The notes beneath the pieces are model-generated. The model saw only the letters and a program-made list of their open reading frames with translations, made no database searches and was not told where the DNA came from. Both the position numbers and the translations under genes were made by a program. This document shows positions 25,334-34,065 of a stretch of DNA of 64,000 nucleotides, piece after piece. Position 1 is the stretch's first letter; each line of letters opens with the position of its first letter. Source of the DNA: Clostridia bacterium (GTDB taxonomy: Bacteria; Bacillota; Clostridia; Oscillospirales; CAG-382); contig JAFYKY010000012.1 of assembly GCA_017537345.1 (NCBI GenBank), forward strand, positions 1 to 64,000, in the 5' to 3' direction.

Positions 25334-27822
25334 ACTTTCGTCCCAATTTAACAAGAAAAAGACAGATTTTTGCTTCCCCCTCCTCTGCTATGGGCTTTTT
25401 CGCCTGCCTTGCTTTATGCTTTATTACGGCGGCGGCGGTGGCAGGATTTGCAAAAAGCACCGTTTTACCGGAAATTTCTCTTTCTATAGTATACTTCGCC
25501 TGCTTGTTTACGGCGGCGGCAATGGGATGCGGATTTTTGTTTTCCGCAGAGTGGATAGTTTATCCCGCCCTTATACTTCAGGGAATGGGGATTTTGTTTA
25601 TTACATTCCTTGACGTAAGCGATGCTTTGAGCGCAAAAATAGACATTATCGTTTCGGAGATTATCAGATACGAGCCGGATTATTATATTCCTTATCACGA
25701 TATGGGATTGACCGTGGCGGCGGCGATGCTTGCCTGCGCGTGTCTTATGGTGTTTGCCCACTTTTTGTTAAGGTGCAGATCCCTTGTGCCCGTACTGCTT
25801 ACCTCTGCCGTAACTATGGGACTGTTTATTGCCCTTGAAAGAAACGACAGCGCCCATTTTTACATAATGATACTGTGTATCATTGCCATGCTTTGCGTTT
25901 CCGTGCAGGGAAAAGCGGGAAAGGTTATGGGCGCTTCCCTGCCCATTACCAAAATAGGCGTAAAAACCCTTGCGTTTTTGCTGGCGGCGGTGTTTGTTTT
26001 ACTGCCCGTTGCTTCCGACGAAAGCTTTTCAAAATCGGTAATGGACGCTATTTCCCAGCTTACGGGAATAAAGCCTCCCACGGTTTCTCCCGGCGGATTC
26101 GGCGATGCCAGCGGCGAAGTATCTATGGACGGATACGAGCAGTTTATGAACGATCTTGAGGAAAAGCAATCTACCACCGAGCTTGAGGATATCGAATTCC
26201 AAAATATTCTTTTATACATAGTTTCCGGTGCCAATGACAGCACGGATATGTTCCTGCGCCGCCGTATTCATTACGAATACGGCAACAACGCGTGGACGCT
26301 GGATTCCTCCAATTCCGCCGACCTGACTGACGATGCATTCAAAGCTCTTGCGGATACACAGAGAGATTTGCTTTCCGCCGTACCCAATACCCGTGATTTT
26401 ATTACGATTGCAGGGGTGGTAAAGCCCCTTTACCCTGCTATCCCTGCGGGAAGTACCCACATTTCCAACAAAGATGACGAAGCCTTCTATGATCTGGATA
26501 AAGACGGGGTTAAGGAAAGATATCCTGCCATTACCACCCATACCTACCGTTTCGGTGAGTTTGAGGACGATGCTGCCTGGTTTGATTTCCTCCGCAGCTA
26601 CACAGATATAGATTGGGGATACGAAGCCTTTGGTATGAAGGACTACCAAAACCCCGAATTCTATATTTCAGGCGACGAATTGCTGGATAAAGAATTGAGA
26701 GCGCTTATGCTGGATATTCTCCGCCGTTATCACGGCTACCAAAGCTACGAAGAATGGCTGAACGCAGAGGATTCGGTGATCGACGCTATCGAAGCGGTGC
26801 AGATATATCTTGCCGAAACCAAGTTTTACACGATGAACCCCCAGATGTCCGATCGGTACGAAAATTACGATCACGAAAAGGACAGCATATACAACTTTTT
26901 GTTTAACACCGGCGAAGGCTACTGCGTGCAGTTTTCCTCCACCGCCGTACTGCTTTTGCGCTCGCTGGGTATCAACACCCGTTACGTTACGGGCTATTCC
27001 TCCAGAGGGGCGGATTTCGGCGGAGGAAGATACATTTACGATTCCAACGCCCACGCTTGGTGCGAAGTGGAGCTTTACGGATACGGCTGGGTCCCCTTTG
27101 AAATGACCTACGCCGCAATGCTTAATTCCATAGGCTCCGAAGGACCTCAGCTTGACCCGCCCAACTACCCCGAAGAAACCTCACAGCCCGAAATTTCCGA
27201 AGAAGAAAGCTATGAGGACGTAAGCGAGGAATCAAGCGAAGCGGAAAGCAGTGAAATATCCGAAGAAATAAGCGAGCAGGAGTCCGAAACCGAGTCTTCT
27301 GTTGCGGTAACCTCTTCCGAAGACGTTTCGACCGACACAAAAACAGACAAAAAAGCAATTATCTATTGTATTTGTGTTTCTGTTTGTGTTATAATCGTTA
27401 CGTTGATCGTTGCTCTTGTTTACAGACGCAACGAAAAACGCAGAAAACGTGTGTATAAAGCCAGATTTGAGTATTCCTGCGGCGAGGGCGACCCCAACCA
27501 AGGACTTATAGATCTGCACACACAGCACATTAAAATGCTCAAGCTTAAAGGCTTTACCCCCATAAAGGGCGAAAAATACCCCGAATATATTAAGCGCGTT
27601 TGCCGTTCCGACCCCGAAATGCCCAACCCCGCCTTTGTTATGGAATATTTCCGCAAAGCAGAGTTCGGCGGAAAATGCACGGCAGAGGAGCTTAAAACCG
27701 CAGGCAAGCATATTCTGGCGCTTAACGACTATATGTACAAGACCCTTGGCGGTTTTAAAAAGAAAAAAGCATATTTTGCGGGTCTTTTGACAAAGCCCTA
27801 CAATACCTTAAAAAAGGAGTAA
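25330..27822 (+). CDS. Transglutaminase-like membrane protein (TgpA type)
   Basis: 830 residues. Five to six N-terminal membrane helices (to about 235), a periplasm-side region with a transglutaminase core: catalytic Cys in GEGYCVQFSSTAVLL (about 535), His in YDSNAHAWCEVEL (about 575) and the following Asp/Asn region GYGWVPFEMTYA. A long Ser/Glu-rich linker (about 615-665), one more membrane helix and a C-terminal cytosolic domain follow. TgpA-like proteins are found with MoxR and DUF58. Predicted role is cross-linking or hydrolysis of amide bonds in surface proteins or wall peptides; the target is unknown. Confidence 0.92.
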   Translation: MNFRPNLTRKRQIFASPSSAMGFFACLALCFITAAAVAGFAKSTVLPEISLSIVYFACLFTAAAMGCGFLFSAEWIVYPALILQGMGILFITFLDVSDALSAKIDIIVSEIIRYEPDYYIPYHDMGLTVAAAMLACACLMVFAHFLLRCRSLVPVLLTSAVTMGLFIALERNDSAHFYIMILCIIAMLCVSVQGKAGKVMGASLPITKIGVKTLAFLLAAVFVLLPVASDESFSKSVMDAISQLTGIKPPTVSPGGFGDASGEVSMDGYEQFMNDLEEKQSTTELEDIEFQNILLYIVSGANDSTDMFLRRRIHYEYGNNAWTLDSSNSADLTDDAFKALADTQRDLLSAVPNTRDFITIAGVVKPLYPAIPAGSTHISNKDDEAFYDLDKDGVKERYPAITTHTYRFGEFEDDAAWFDFLRSYTDIDWGYEAFGMKDYQNPEFYISGDELLDKELRALMLDILRRYHGYQSYEEWLNAEDSVIDAIEAVQIYLAETKFYTMNPQMSDRYENYDHEKDSIYNFLFNTGEGYCVQFSSTAVLLLRSLGINTRYVTGYSSRGADFGGGRYIYDSNAHAWCEVELYGYGWVPFEMTYAAMLNSIGSEGPQLDPPNYPEETSQPEISEEESYEDVSEESSEAESSEISEEISEQESETESSVAVTSSEDVSTDTKTDKKAIIYCICVSVCVIIVTLIVALVYRRNEKRRKRVYKARFEYSCGEGDPNQGLIDLHTQHIKMLKLKGFTPIKGEKYPEYIKRVCRSDPEMPNPAFVMEYFRKAEFGGKCTAEELKTAGKHILALNDYMYKTLGGFKKKKAYFAGLLTKPYNTLKKE

Positions 27823-27829
27823 GTTTTAT

Positions 27830-28357
27830 ATGACGTACTGCCCTCAATGCGGATACGCGGTTCGCGACGGAGTGGCGATCTGCCCCTCCTGCGGAACAAA
27901 GACTCTTTACGGAAACACCCCCGTTAAGGAGGAAACAAAGGAAGAAAGTATTGCCCAAATTCTTGTAAAAGCGGAAGCGGACACCCCCTCTCCCGCAGAG
28001 AATACGGAAAAAACGGTTTTCCCCATTCCCGAACCTGCCGCAGAGCAAAAGGAAGATACCCCCGTTAAGACCGCTTACGGCGATAACGTGCTCCCCACGG
28101 GAAGATACGCTCCCGTTTCTGCAGGCGGATATCTTTTGAACCAGCTTTTGTTTATGATACCCGTATTCGGGCTTATCGCCGCCATAATTATGGCGTGCGC
28201 TTCCAAAAAGCTTAACCGCCGCAGACACGCTCTCAGCGCGGTAATACTTCATATTATTTTCCTTGTGCTGGTTGGCGGGATCATCGGAATTTCCGCAGTG
28301 TTCGGATTTTCTGCAGTTACAGCCGCAATCACCGAATGGATAAAAGCTTTGGCATAG
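27830..28357 (+). CDS. Zinc-ribbon membrane protein
   Basis: 175 residues. N-terminal zinc ribbon with CPQCGYAVRDGVAICPSCG (two CxxC pairs, residues 4-24), a Glu/Pro-rich linker, then two membrane helices (about 105-125 and 140-165). AAAGGAG lies upstream. It is the last gene of the glycerate kinase/MoxR operon, ended by a strong hairpin. Zinc ribbons of this sort are common on envelope proteins in Clostridia; function is unknown. Confidence 0.85.
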   Translation: MTYCPQCGYAVRDGVAICPSCGTKTLYGNTPVKEETKEESIAQILVKAEADTPSPAENTEKTVFPIPEPAAEQKEDTPVKTAYGDNVLPTGRYAPVSAGGYLLNQLLFMIPVFGLIAAIIMACASKKLNRRRHALSAVILHIIFLVLVGGIIGISAVFGFSAVTAAITEWIKALA

Positions 28358-28375
28358 AAAAACTCCATAAACAGC

Positions 28376-28409
28376 AAAAAGAGCAGATCTTAAAAAATCT
28401 GCTCTTTTT
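28376..28409. terminator. Bidirectional terminator
   Basis: AAAAAGAGCAGAT/ATCTGCTCTTTTT perfect stem between convergent genes. Confidence 0.85.
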
Positions 28410-28413
28410 AAAT

Positions 28414-29184
28414 TTACGGTTGTTTTTTCTTTTTTGTGCAAAGGTAAAATACAAAGTAAAAAGCTACTATATATACCAAAAACAATCCTATAACGCACGC
28501 GGGATAAAGTATCTGGTTGCCGTTTACAAAGCGGTATACTATATCGTAGGGGGTGCCGTCTCCGCCGCGGAGGAACATATAGTTATAATCCAACAGCTTG
28601 TTTGCAATGAGGGCGGCGCCGCAAAAGCCGAAAAGAATGGTAAAGGTTACCCAGATATTGCGCTTTTTCATGCTTGCCATTCGGGAGAACGCTATGTAAA
28701 GAGAAGCAAAGCCGGAAATGGAGTGGGTGTAGCCCGAAACCACGTTATCGAAGCTCAAAACGGGATAACAGCCGTAATTCTGCCCTGCAAAATATGTGCC
28801 CATAACCGCGCCCAGCAAGCCGAAGACAAACACGAAATCCAGTGCCGCATTCTTTATTCTGCCCTTTGTAAAGGCGGCAAGAGGAATGGCGATAAGCTGA
28901 ATACTGCACAAAAACAGCGGCAGGTCATAAAGCCACGCCAGCGGATCCTGCGACCGCACGCATACTATGATAAGCTTGAATATCTCTGCCGAATCGATAA
29001 GTATGGCGGAAACGATGAGCACACGGGTTTTGGCCTTTTCGTCTTTGTTTTTGTTCTTTAAGCCGAACAAAACGGCGCAAAGCACCATAATTACCATTAA
29101 AGAGGAAACAAACGTTAAATGCTGCCAGGAAAAATAACCTTCGGGTATACGCTGATACCCGCCGAAACCGAAAAATTCTTTCAT
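28414..29184 (-). CDS. YwaF/TMEM164-like (TIGR02206-type) membrane protein
   Basis: 256 residues, about seven membrane helices. The segment LYDLPLFLCSIQLIAIPLAAF and the later YTHSISGFASLYIAF and LDYNYMFLRGGDGTP motifs are characteristic of the TIGR02206/YwaF group of integral membrane proteins, related to TMEM164. A role in bacteria is not known. Single gene, convergent with the MoxR operon. The start is chosen at 29184 because a conserved-looking FSWQHLTF follows shortly after; the Shine-Dalgarno site (AGGAA) is weak to moderate. Confidence 0.82.
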   Translation of the reverse strand: MKEFFGFGGYQRIPEGYFSWQHLTFVSSLMVIMVLCAVLFGLKNKNKDEKAKTRVLIVSAILIDSAEIFKLIIVCVRSQDPLAWLYDLPLFLCSIQLIAIPLAAFTKGRIKNAALDFVFVFGLLGAVMGTYFAGQNYGCYPVLSFDNVVSGYTHSISGFASLYIAFSRMASMKKRNIWVTFTILFGFCGAALIANKLLDYNYMFLRGGDGTPYDIVYRFVNGNQILYPACVIGLFLVYIVAFYFVFYLCTKKKKQP

Positions 29185-29295
29185 AAGAAATATTCCTTTG
29201 TTTTAAAACTCTTATCGGGAAGCACGAAATTTATTCCGAAGGCTATTTTACCACACTTGTCGCATTTTGTCAAATACAATAATACGGTATATATA

Positions 29296-29324
29296 AAAAG
29301 CAGGCTTTTGCAAGCCCGCTTTAA
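29296..29324 (-). terminator. Terminator of fourth solute-binding gene
   Basis: Minus strand AAAGCGGGCTTG/CAAGCCTGCTTT-type stem followed by TTTTTATAT. Confidence 0.7.
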
Positions 29325-29333
29325 AATATGATC

Positions 29334-30833
29334 TTACTTTTTGTTTTGTACGCTTTCGTAGAAATCTATGGTTGCTTCCATATCCGACTGGGCCTTATCC
29401 TTTATGGATTCAAAGGTAGAGGTAAAGGAGCCTGCGGGCTTGGTGATAAGAGACTGAAGCATGGTGTCCATACCGCCCCACTTATAGATCATACCGATAT
29501 CGCATCCGCGGGAAGCAAAGATAATATCAAGCATTCTTACGGTATCGTCATCGCGGGTCTTTTGGTATTTAAGAGCTATATCGTAGTATGCAACAGCAAG
29601 GTTGTTTTTGGAATGAGCGCCCATAACCTCCAAGGCGATACCAACCATTTCGTACTGCTTATCGGTAAGTCCGATAGGAATACAGAAAGCGTTGGATGTC
29701 CAGGGGTTAACGAGGGTGTAGTAGTTTTCCTGCGCTTTATCGTACTTGGGGAAAGGAACCAGACCGAAATCGTCTTCCATTTCTCTGTAAGCTTCGGTAG
29801 AAGAGGGGCCGGAAAGGTTGAAGATAGATCTGCCTTCAACGAAAGCCTTTGTTACAAGCTCAGAGGGCCACTTGGTTACGCCGAAGTAATCGTTTGCGGA
29901 AACATAGTAATCTCTGTTCTGCATAAGCTCAAGGATATTTTCGATAACGTCTACGGAACGATCGTTGAATATGGTTATTTCGGGCCATCCGTCTGCGCCG
30001 ATAGAAGCGGTACGCTCACCGGAAGCATAGAAAAGGAACCACATATCATCGTACTGTCCGCCGTAACCGAACTGATCCTGATAATCTATCTTGCCGTCCT
30101 GGTTAAGGTCGTTCTTTATGGTCTTGGACATTTCGATAACCTTATCTATTGTCCATTCGTTGTTATCAACCAGATCATAGGGGCTTTCAAGGCCGTATTC
30201 AATGATAAGGTCTTTGTTGAAAGCGATGCAGGAAGTAGCATCCTTGTTGGTGATACCGATATCACCGATAGTGAAATACAAAGCACCGTTAAGGGTCATT
30301 TCCTTGTTAAAGGACTGATCCCACCAGGGCTGGGACATATCCAGATAAGGAACCTCGCCGGAAAGCAGGTCAACGAGGATGCCTTCTGCCGCAAGAGCCG
30401 CACAATCGTAAAGGCAGGGTGCGGCTACGTGGTAGGATTTTGCACCGGTTACAAGGTCATCACGCATATAAGTAAGGGTATCGCCGTGGTGGCGCTTGCT
30501 GTCATAAATGTATTTTTCCTCGATAACCAATCCGTACTGCTCGTAAAGCATATTTGCTCTTTCACGCAGTGCATCGTTAACTACTTCGGGAAGCTGACCT
30601 TCCTGACCGTCAACGTATTCGTTATAGAGAATTTCGGAATTTGCGGTTTCGTTTACGCCGGAAGCAAGGAAGATTATCTTTTCTCCTTTATAATCCTTCT
30701 GGGGTACGTTTGCCACGTATCCGTCGGAAGAGCTGGTGTCACCAAGCGAAACTTCGCCGGGGTTATCGTTGCAGGCAACCAAAGCTGCCGCCAAAAGAAG
30801 CGTAAGCAGTATTACAGCCAAAGCTCTTTTCAT
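29334..30833 (-). CDS. Extracellular solute-binding lipoprotein (fourth paralogue)
   Basis: 499 residues from the ATG at 30833 (GGAGGAAAC upstream); a start 22 codons earlier would be in the promoter. Signal peptide with LVAC lipobox, Cys21. DMSQPWWDQSFNKEM aligns with WWDQQAV of the tandem pair, and TIGDIGITNKDATS/AFNKDLI and DDDTVRMLDIIFASRGCDIG match too. The promoter is TTGATT (30899-30894), 17 nt, TATAAT (30876-30871). It is monocistronic and without permease genes. Ligand unknown. Confidence 0.85.
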   Translation of the reverse strand: MKRALAVILLTLLLAAALVACNDNPGEVSLGDTSSSDGYVANVPQKDYKGEKIIFLASGVNETANSEILYNEYVDGQEGQLPEVVNDALRERANMLYEQYGLVIEEKYIYDSKRHHGDTLTYMRDDLVTGAKSYHVAAPCLYDCAALAAEGILVDLLSGEVPYLDMSQPWWDQSFNKEMTLNGALYFTIGDIGITNKDATSCIAFNKDLIIEYGLESPYDLVDNNEWTIDKVIEMSKTIKNDLNQDGKIDYQDQFGYGGQYDDMWFLFYASGERTASIGADGWPEITIFNDRSVDVIENILELMQNRDYYVSANDYFGVTKWPSELVTKAFVEGRSIFNLSGPSSTEAYREMEDDFGLVPFPKYDKAQENYYTLVNPWTSNAFCIPIGLTDKQYEMVGIALEVMGAHSKNNLAVAYYDIALKYQKTRDDDTVRMLDIIFASRGCDIGMIYKWGGMDTMLQSLITKPAGSFTSTFESIKDKAQSDMEATIDFYESVQNKK

Positions 30834-30870
30834 TTGTGTTTCCTCCAAAAATATTTTTTGATACAAAATA

Positions 30871-30899
30871 ATTATAACACTGTTAAAGCCAAAAATCAA
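30871..30899 (-). promoter_or_regulatory. Promoter of fourth solute-binding gene
   Basis: Minus strand TTGATT, 17 nt, TATAAT. The same two hexamers and gap as for the gene at 10137-11582. Confidence 0.75.
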
Positions 30900-30939
30900 G
30901 GCAGTATGTTGACAATTTACAAATTTATAGGTATAATAA

Positions 30940-31250
30940 AATCCGAAGGACGCAGGTCATTTGGATGCAGAAGGAATTTTCGCTAGCGGTAGCTGTAGTA
31001 AACTACAGCGAGCGACGGTTTCGGGGTCCCTGCAAATGCGAACAGCATTTGTGGGGTGAAACGTGAAAATTTCTACAAAAACGCAAATAAAATAAATTCA
31101 AAGAAATTCTGTAAGAATTTCTACCTCTAAACTGTGAGAGGCGGTACGACGAGGACGTCGTACCCTACGGTTTTCGAAACATTTTAGTGTGTTTTTGCGT
31201 TTTTGGGTCACGGGGTCCCCACAAAACCGCAGGTTTTGAGGGGTGTCTTC
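30940..31250 (+). repeat. Mixed hairpin repeats in a gene-free gap
   Basis: The gap between 30834 and 31288 contains GTAGCTGTAGTAAACTACAGC (21-nt hairpin; stem GCTGTAG/CTACAGC), a GGGGTCCCTGCAAATGC..GCATTTGTGGGG hairpin (31023-31058), AGAAATTCT/AGAATTTCT, GGTACGACG/CGTCGTACC, and a second GGGG hairpin (31212-31244). These are degenerate parts of the composite repeat. No convincing gene. Confidence 0.75.
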
Positions 31251-31288
31251 TGCGCCGAATGAACGCGTTCCAAAAAAAGGAGAACAAT

Positions 31289-32149
31289 ATGGAAATTAAA
31301 CATTCTTGGCAAGAGGGCAGACGGTTAAAGACCGCAAACCCTATGATGAATATAGAATCCATAATAATGGCAGAGCGCAACGACGCCTGCAACCAGATAC
31401 GGGATTGCTTTGAAACCGCCGCCGCAGACGATTACATATTCAAAAAGAGAAAAGAAGGCTTAAAGGGCTTCGGTATAATGCATCTGCTTATTGCCGCATA
31501 CGTGCGCACCGTTTCCCAGCGTCCCGGAATAAACCGCTTTATTCGGGGACAGCGTGTGTACGCCCGCAACAATATCGAGGTGGCGATGACCATAAAAAAA
31601 GAAATGCGTCTTGACGCGCCGGACACCGTTATAAAAATGGAGTTTCCCGCAGACGCCACCGCAGAGGACGTTTACCGCATAGTAAACAAGGAGATCGAAA
31701 CCGCCCGCACCGAAGAAAGCAGCTTTGACGACGTGGCAAAGGTTCTTGGTTCTCTGCCCAGATTTATGCTTAAATTCGCGGTTTGGGTGCTTAAAAAGAT
31801 GGATTACCACCGTATGCTCCCCCGCTCCCTTTCCAAGCTTTCACCTTTCCACGGGTCTATGATAATTACTTCCATGGGCTCTCTGGGTATACCGCCCATT
31901 TACCACCATATATATAATTTCGGCAACGTGCCTCTGTTTATATCCTTCGGCGCCAAAAGAAGCGTGGTGGAGCTGGATAAAAACGGCGCGCCCGTAAACA
32001 GAAAATACGTGGATTACTGCGTGGTTACCGACGAGCGTATATGCGACGGACACTATTTCGCCTCCGCGCTCAAATATATGCGCACCATAATGTCCAACCC
32101 CGAGGTTTTGGATAATAAGCCTGAAAAAGTTATAGAAGATATCAAATAA
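31289..32149 (+). CDS. E2-like acyltransferase-fold protein lacking the catalytic His
   Basis: 286 residues from the ATG at 31289 (AAAGGAG upstream). It corresponds to the catalytic domain alone of 2-oxo acid dehydrogenase E2/chloramphenicol acetyltransferase-fold proteins, without lipoyl or E1/E3-binding domains. The fold is recognisable from MNIESIIMAERNDA, SPFHGSMIITSMGSLGIPP and the C-terminal DERICDGHYFASALKYM. In active enzymes that last motif reads DHRxxDG; here the His position is Glu, so ordinary acyl transfer by this His is unlikely. No pyruvate or branched-chain dehydrogenase genes are nearby. Single gene with its own terminator. Confidence 0.8.
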   Translation: MEIKHSWQEGRRLKTANPMMNIESIIMAERNDACNQIRDCFETAAADDYIFKKRKEGLKGFGIMHLLIAAYVRTVSQRPGINRFIRGQRVYARNNIEVAMTIKKEMRLDAPDTVIKMEFPADATAEDVYRIVNKEIETARTEESSFDDVAKVLGSLPRFMLKFAVWVLKKMDYHRMLPRSLSKLSPFHGSMIITSMGSLGIPPIYHHIYNFGNVPLFISFGAKRSVVELDKNGAPVNRKYVDYCVVTDERICDGHYFASALKYMRTIMSNPEVLDNKPEKVIEDIK

Positions 32150-32178
32150 AAAACGGCGAGAAATCGCCGTTTTTTTTA
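32147..32178 (+). terminator. Rho-independent terminator
   Basis: AAAACGGCGA/TCGCCGTTTT stem with a T8 tail directly after the stop codon. Confidence 0.85.
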
Positions 32179-32515
32179 ATGAGGAACGAGGAACGAGGAA
32201 CGAGGAATGAGGAATTACGGAAGATTTTTGTTCGCAGAACAAAAATCAACCATCATTTATCATTTAGCATCGCAAAGCGATGCGTCGCATTCCCGGGGTT
32301 CCCCGAAAACGCCACGCATTTTTGGGGTGGGTTCCTCATTCCTCATTCCCGGGGTTCCCCGAAAACGCTATGCGTTTTTGGGGTGGTTGCCGGGGTTCCC
32401 CACAAAACCTGCGGTTTTGTGGGGTGCAGGTGGGGACATCGTCCCCTACGATTATCGAATAGCCGTGGCTGTTTGCAGACCGTAGGGGACGTCGTCCCCG
32501 ACGTCCCGTAACAAA
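32178..32515 (+). repeat. Dense cluster of heptamer and GGGG hairpin repeats
   Basis: Five heptamers (GAGGAAC and GAGGAAT units, 32180-32214), core TACGGAAGATTTTTGTTCGCAG with AACAAAAATCAACC, reversed heptamers, a CGCATCGC-type mini-hairpin, then three GGGGTTCCCC...GGGGTG hairpins (32292-32330, 32347-32386, 32391-32426) and two hairpins of the CGTAGGGGACG type (to 32510). Apparent reading frames here are products of repeat structure. 32516-32660 holds nothing that I recognise. Confidence 0.85.
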
Positions 32516-32663
32516 ATAAATTTGTTTTTTGCGTCACGCAAAAAACTTACCGAAACGTTGCGTCAGCAACATATCACGCTGTCGAAGACAACATATCACT
32601 CAAAAACGACCAGGAAGTGCGCACTTACTCACCACTAATGTGGCGCTGCCATCCAAATTATAA

Positions 32664-32702
32664 AATAAGCCTCCGGCAAGGATTTTCCTTATCGGAGGCT
32701 TA
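32664..32702 (-). terminator. Terminator of XRE gene
   Basis: Minus strand AAGCCTCCG...CGGAGGCTT with an inner AAGGA/TCCTT pairing, followed by ATTTTATAATTT. Confidence 0.7.
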
Positions 32703-32706
32703 ACTA

Positions 32707-33786
32707 TCAGATCTGTTCAGCGTGTTTTTCGAGTTCAGTAATAATTTTATTGAACCTTCCTTCGTTTCTTACAAAGTCAAATCGCTTATCTTCTAATGCT
32801 TTCAACCTGAGATTGCAATCATTTCCCTTATAATTTTTGGACGTATTTTGATTTTTATGTTTTAAACGGTTTACCATTGGAGCAGTATAACTCATATCTT
32901 TCAAATTGGCTTCAATGATTGCATATCTGCAACTTTCTTCAAGATTGTTCAGAGTGTTTTCTTTATCACCTAATTCACCATATTGAAATGCAATATAAAG
33001 ATAATATAATGAAAGATCGTGGGCGTAAAATCCAATATTATCATCTGAAAACAAACGCTTTAATATGTCGATGGCAAAGGTGTATACCTCAATATTCTCC
33101 AACGGAGAAAACTTTGTTTTTGAAGTCATAGTCACAGCACTCATTGCTGCACTGTGAATTAAAGTTTCAATATAACTTTGACAAGCAACAACGCCTTCTT
33201 CACCTTGAAGAATCGTAGATTTTAATCCCTCTCTTGTTGCATGTATGCTTCCACCCATATTGGCGTAATATAAAGCTTTTTCATTATCGATGCCATCATA
33301 AGTATAGCATAAATATTGGACGGCGTGCTCTCTTTGCATTGCATTGGTTGACTTTGTTAAAAGCTCTTCTCCAAGGGCAATAATGCGATTAGCTTCGTCC
33401 TTGGGACAAGGATATTGGGCCTTCCGATTTATTGCAAACATCAATTGCTCAATTACATCGCAGTTGTTCGGAAATTCGGTATAAGCCTTTTCCCATAGTT
33501 CGAGATTATTATCATTCTCTCCGTTATTTTGAAAGATCGCGGCTTGCCGTTTATATTTAGTAATCGCTTCTTCCACTCTTACTTGATCTACACAAAGCAA
33601 TTCATCAACAGTCACATCAAAGTAAAATGCGATTTTGGGCAACAAAGTAATATCCGGATAACCTTCTCCGCGCTCCCATTTTCCAACAGATTGAGGAGTG
33701 ATTCCGAGATGGTTTGCGAGGGCTTCTTGGGTAATGTTTTTCTGCTGTCTTAATGAGCGTAATTTTTCTTTCAAATTGATTTCCAT
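32707..33786 (-). CDS. XRE-family regulator with long C-terminal helical domain
   Basis: 359 residues from the ATG at 33786 (AAAGGTGG about 9 nt upstream); frames extending to 33987 run through the promoter. N-terminal HTH (residues 3-60): LRSLRQQKNITQEALANHLGITPQSVGKWERGEGYPD, a textbook SinR/Xre helix-turn-helix (given split here as LRQQKNITQEALANHLG and ITPQSVGKWERG). The remaining 290 residues are helical, TPR-like. Base composition and codon use are visibly richer in A/T than in flanking genes, which suggests acquisition. The palindrome over the predicted transcription start (33813-33826) suggests autoregulation. Confidence 0.85.
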   Translation of the reverse strand: MEINLKEKLRSLRQQKNITQEALANHLGITPQSVGKWERGEGYPDITLLPKIAFYFDVTVDELLCVDQVRVEEAITKYKRQAAIFQNNGENDNNLELWEKAYTEFPNNCDVIEQLMFAINRKAQYPCPKDEANRIIALGEELLTKSTNAMQREHAVQYLCYTYDGIDNEKALYYANMGGSIHATREGLKSTILQGEEGVVACQSYIETLIHSAAMSAVTMTSKTKFSPLENIEVYTFAIDILKRLFSDDNIGFYAHDLSLYYLYIAFQYGELGDKENTLNNLEESCRYAIIEANLKDMSYTAPMVNRLKHKNQNTSKNYKGNDCNLRLKALEDKRFDFVRNEGRFNKIITELEKHAEQI

Positions 33787-33812
33787 ATATTCAATCCACC
33801 TTTGTTTAGATT

Positions 33813-33863
33813 GATAAGCGCTTATCTTGACTATATTATAACAAATATTCGTTGCCCATTCAA
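33813..33863 (-). promoter_or_regulatory. Promoter and palindromic operator of XRE gene
   Basis: Minus strand TTGAAT (33863-33858), 17 nt, TATAAT (33840-33835). The perfect palindrome GATAAGCGCTTATC occupies 33826-33813, about +9 to +22 relative to the -10 box. Confidence 0.7.
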
Positions 33864-33866
33864 GAA

Positions 33867-34004
33867 CCGCAAAGTTTATCTGCGGGCGTTTTTTACAACC
33901 TTTAGTTGTTTGATCTAAAAGCCTCGGCAATGGGACTCCCTGCCGAGGCTGAATTTTTATTAAACTGTCCTTTAGAATCCGCCGCAAAATGTCTGCGGTT
34001 TTTC
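33867..34004 (+). repeat. Three successive terminator-like hairpins
   Basis: CCGCA...TGCGG then T6 (33867-33894); AGCCTCGGCA...TGCCGAGGCT then T5 (33920-33957); CCGCA...TGCGG then T5 (33982-34003). All are oriented as plus-strand terminators but lie in a divergent intergenic region where no plus-strand gene ends. They may be remnants of lost neighbours. Confidence 0.7.
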
Positions 34005-34033
34005 TTGCTTTTCAAAATACGATGTGCTATAAT
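34005..34033 (+). promoter_or_regulatory. Promoter of pcrA
   Basis: TTGCTT (34005-34010), 17 nt, TATAAT (34028-34033). It overlaps the tail of the third hairpin. Confidence 0.75.
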
Positions 34034-34065
34034 ATACTGATTAACTTTGTAATATCGGAGCATTC

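Noticed and set aside
32179..32511. Small open frames in the repeat cluster
   Set aside because: Several frames are open at once because the repeats are multiples of G- and C-rich units; no ribosome binding site or similarity.
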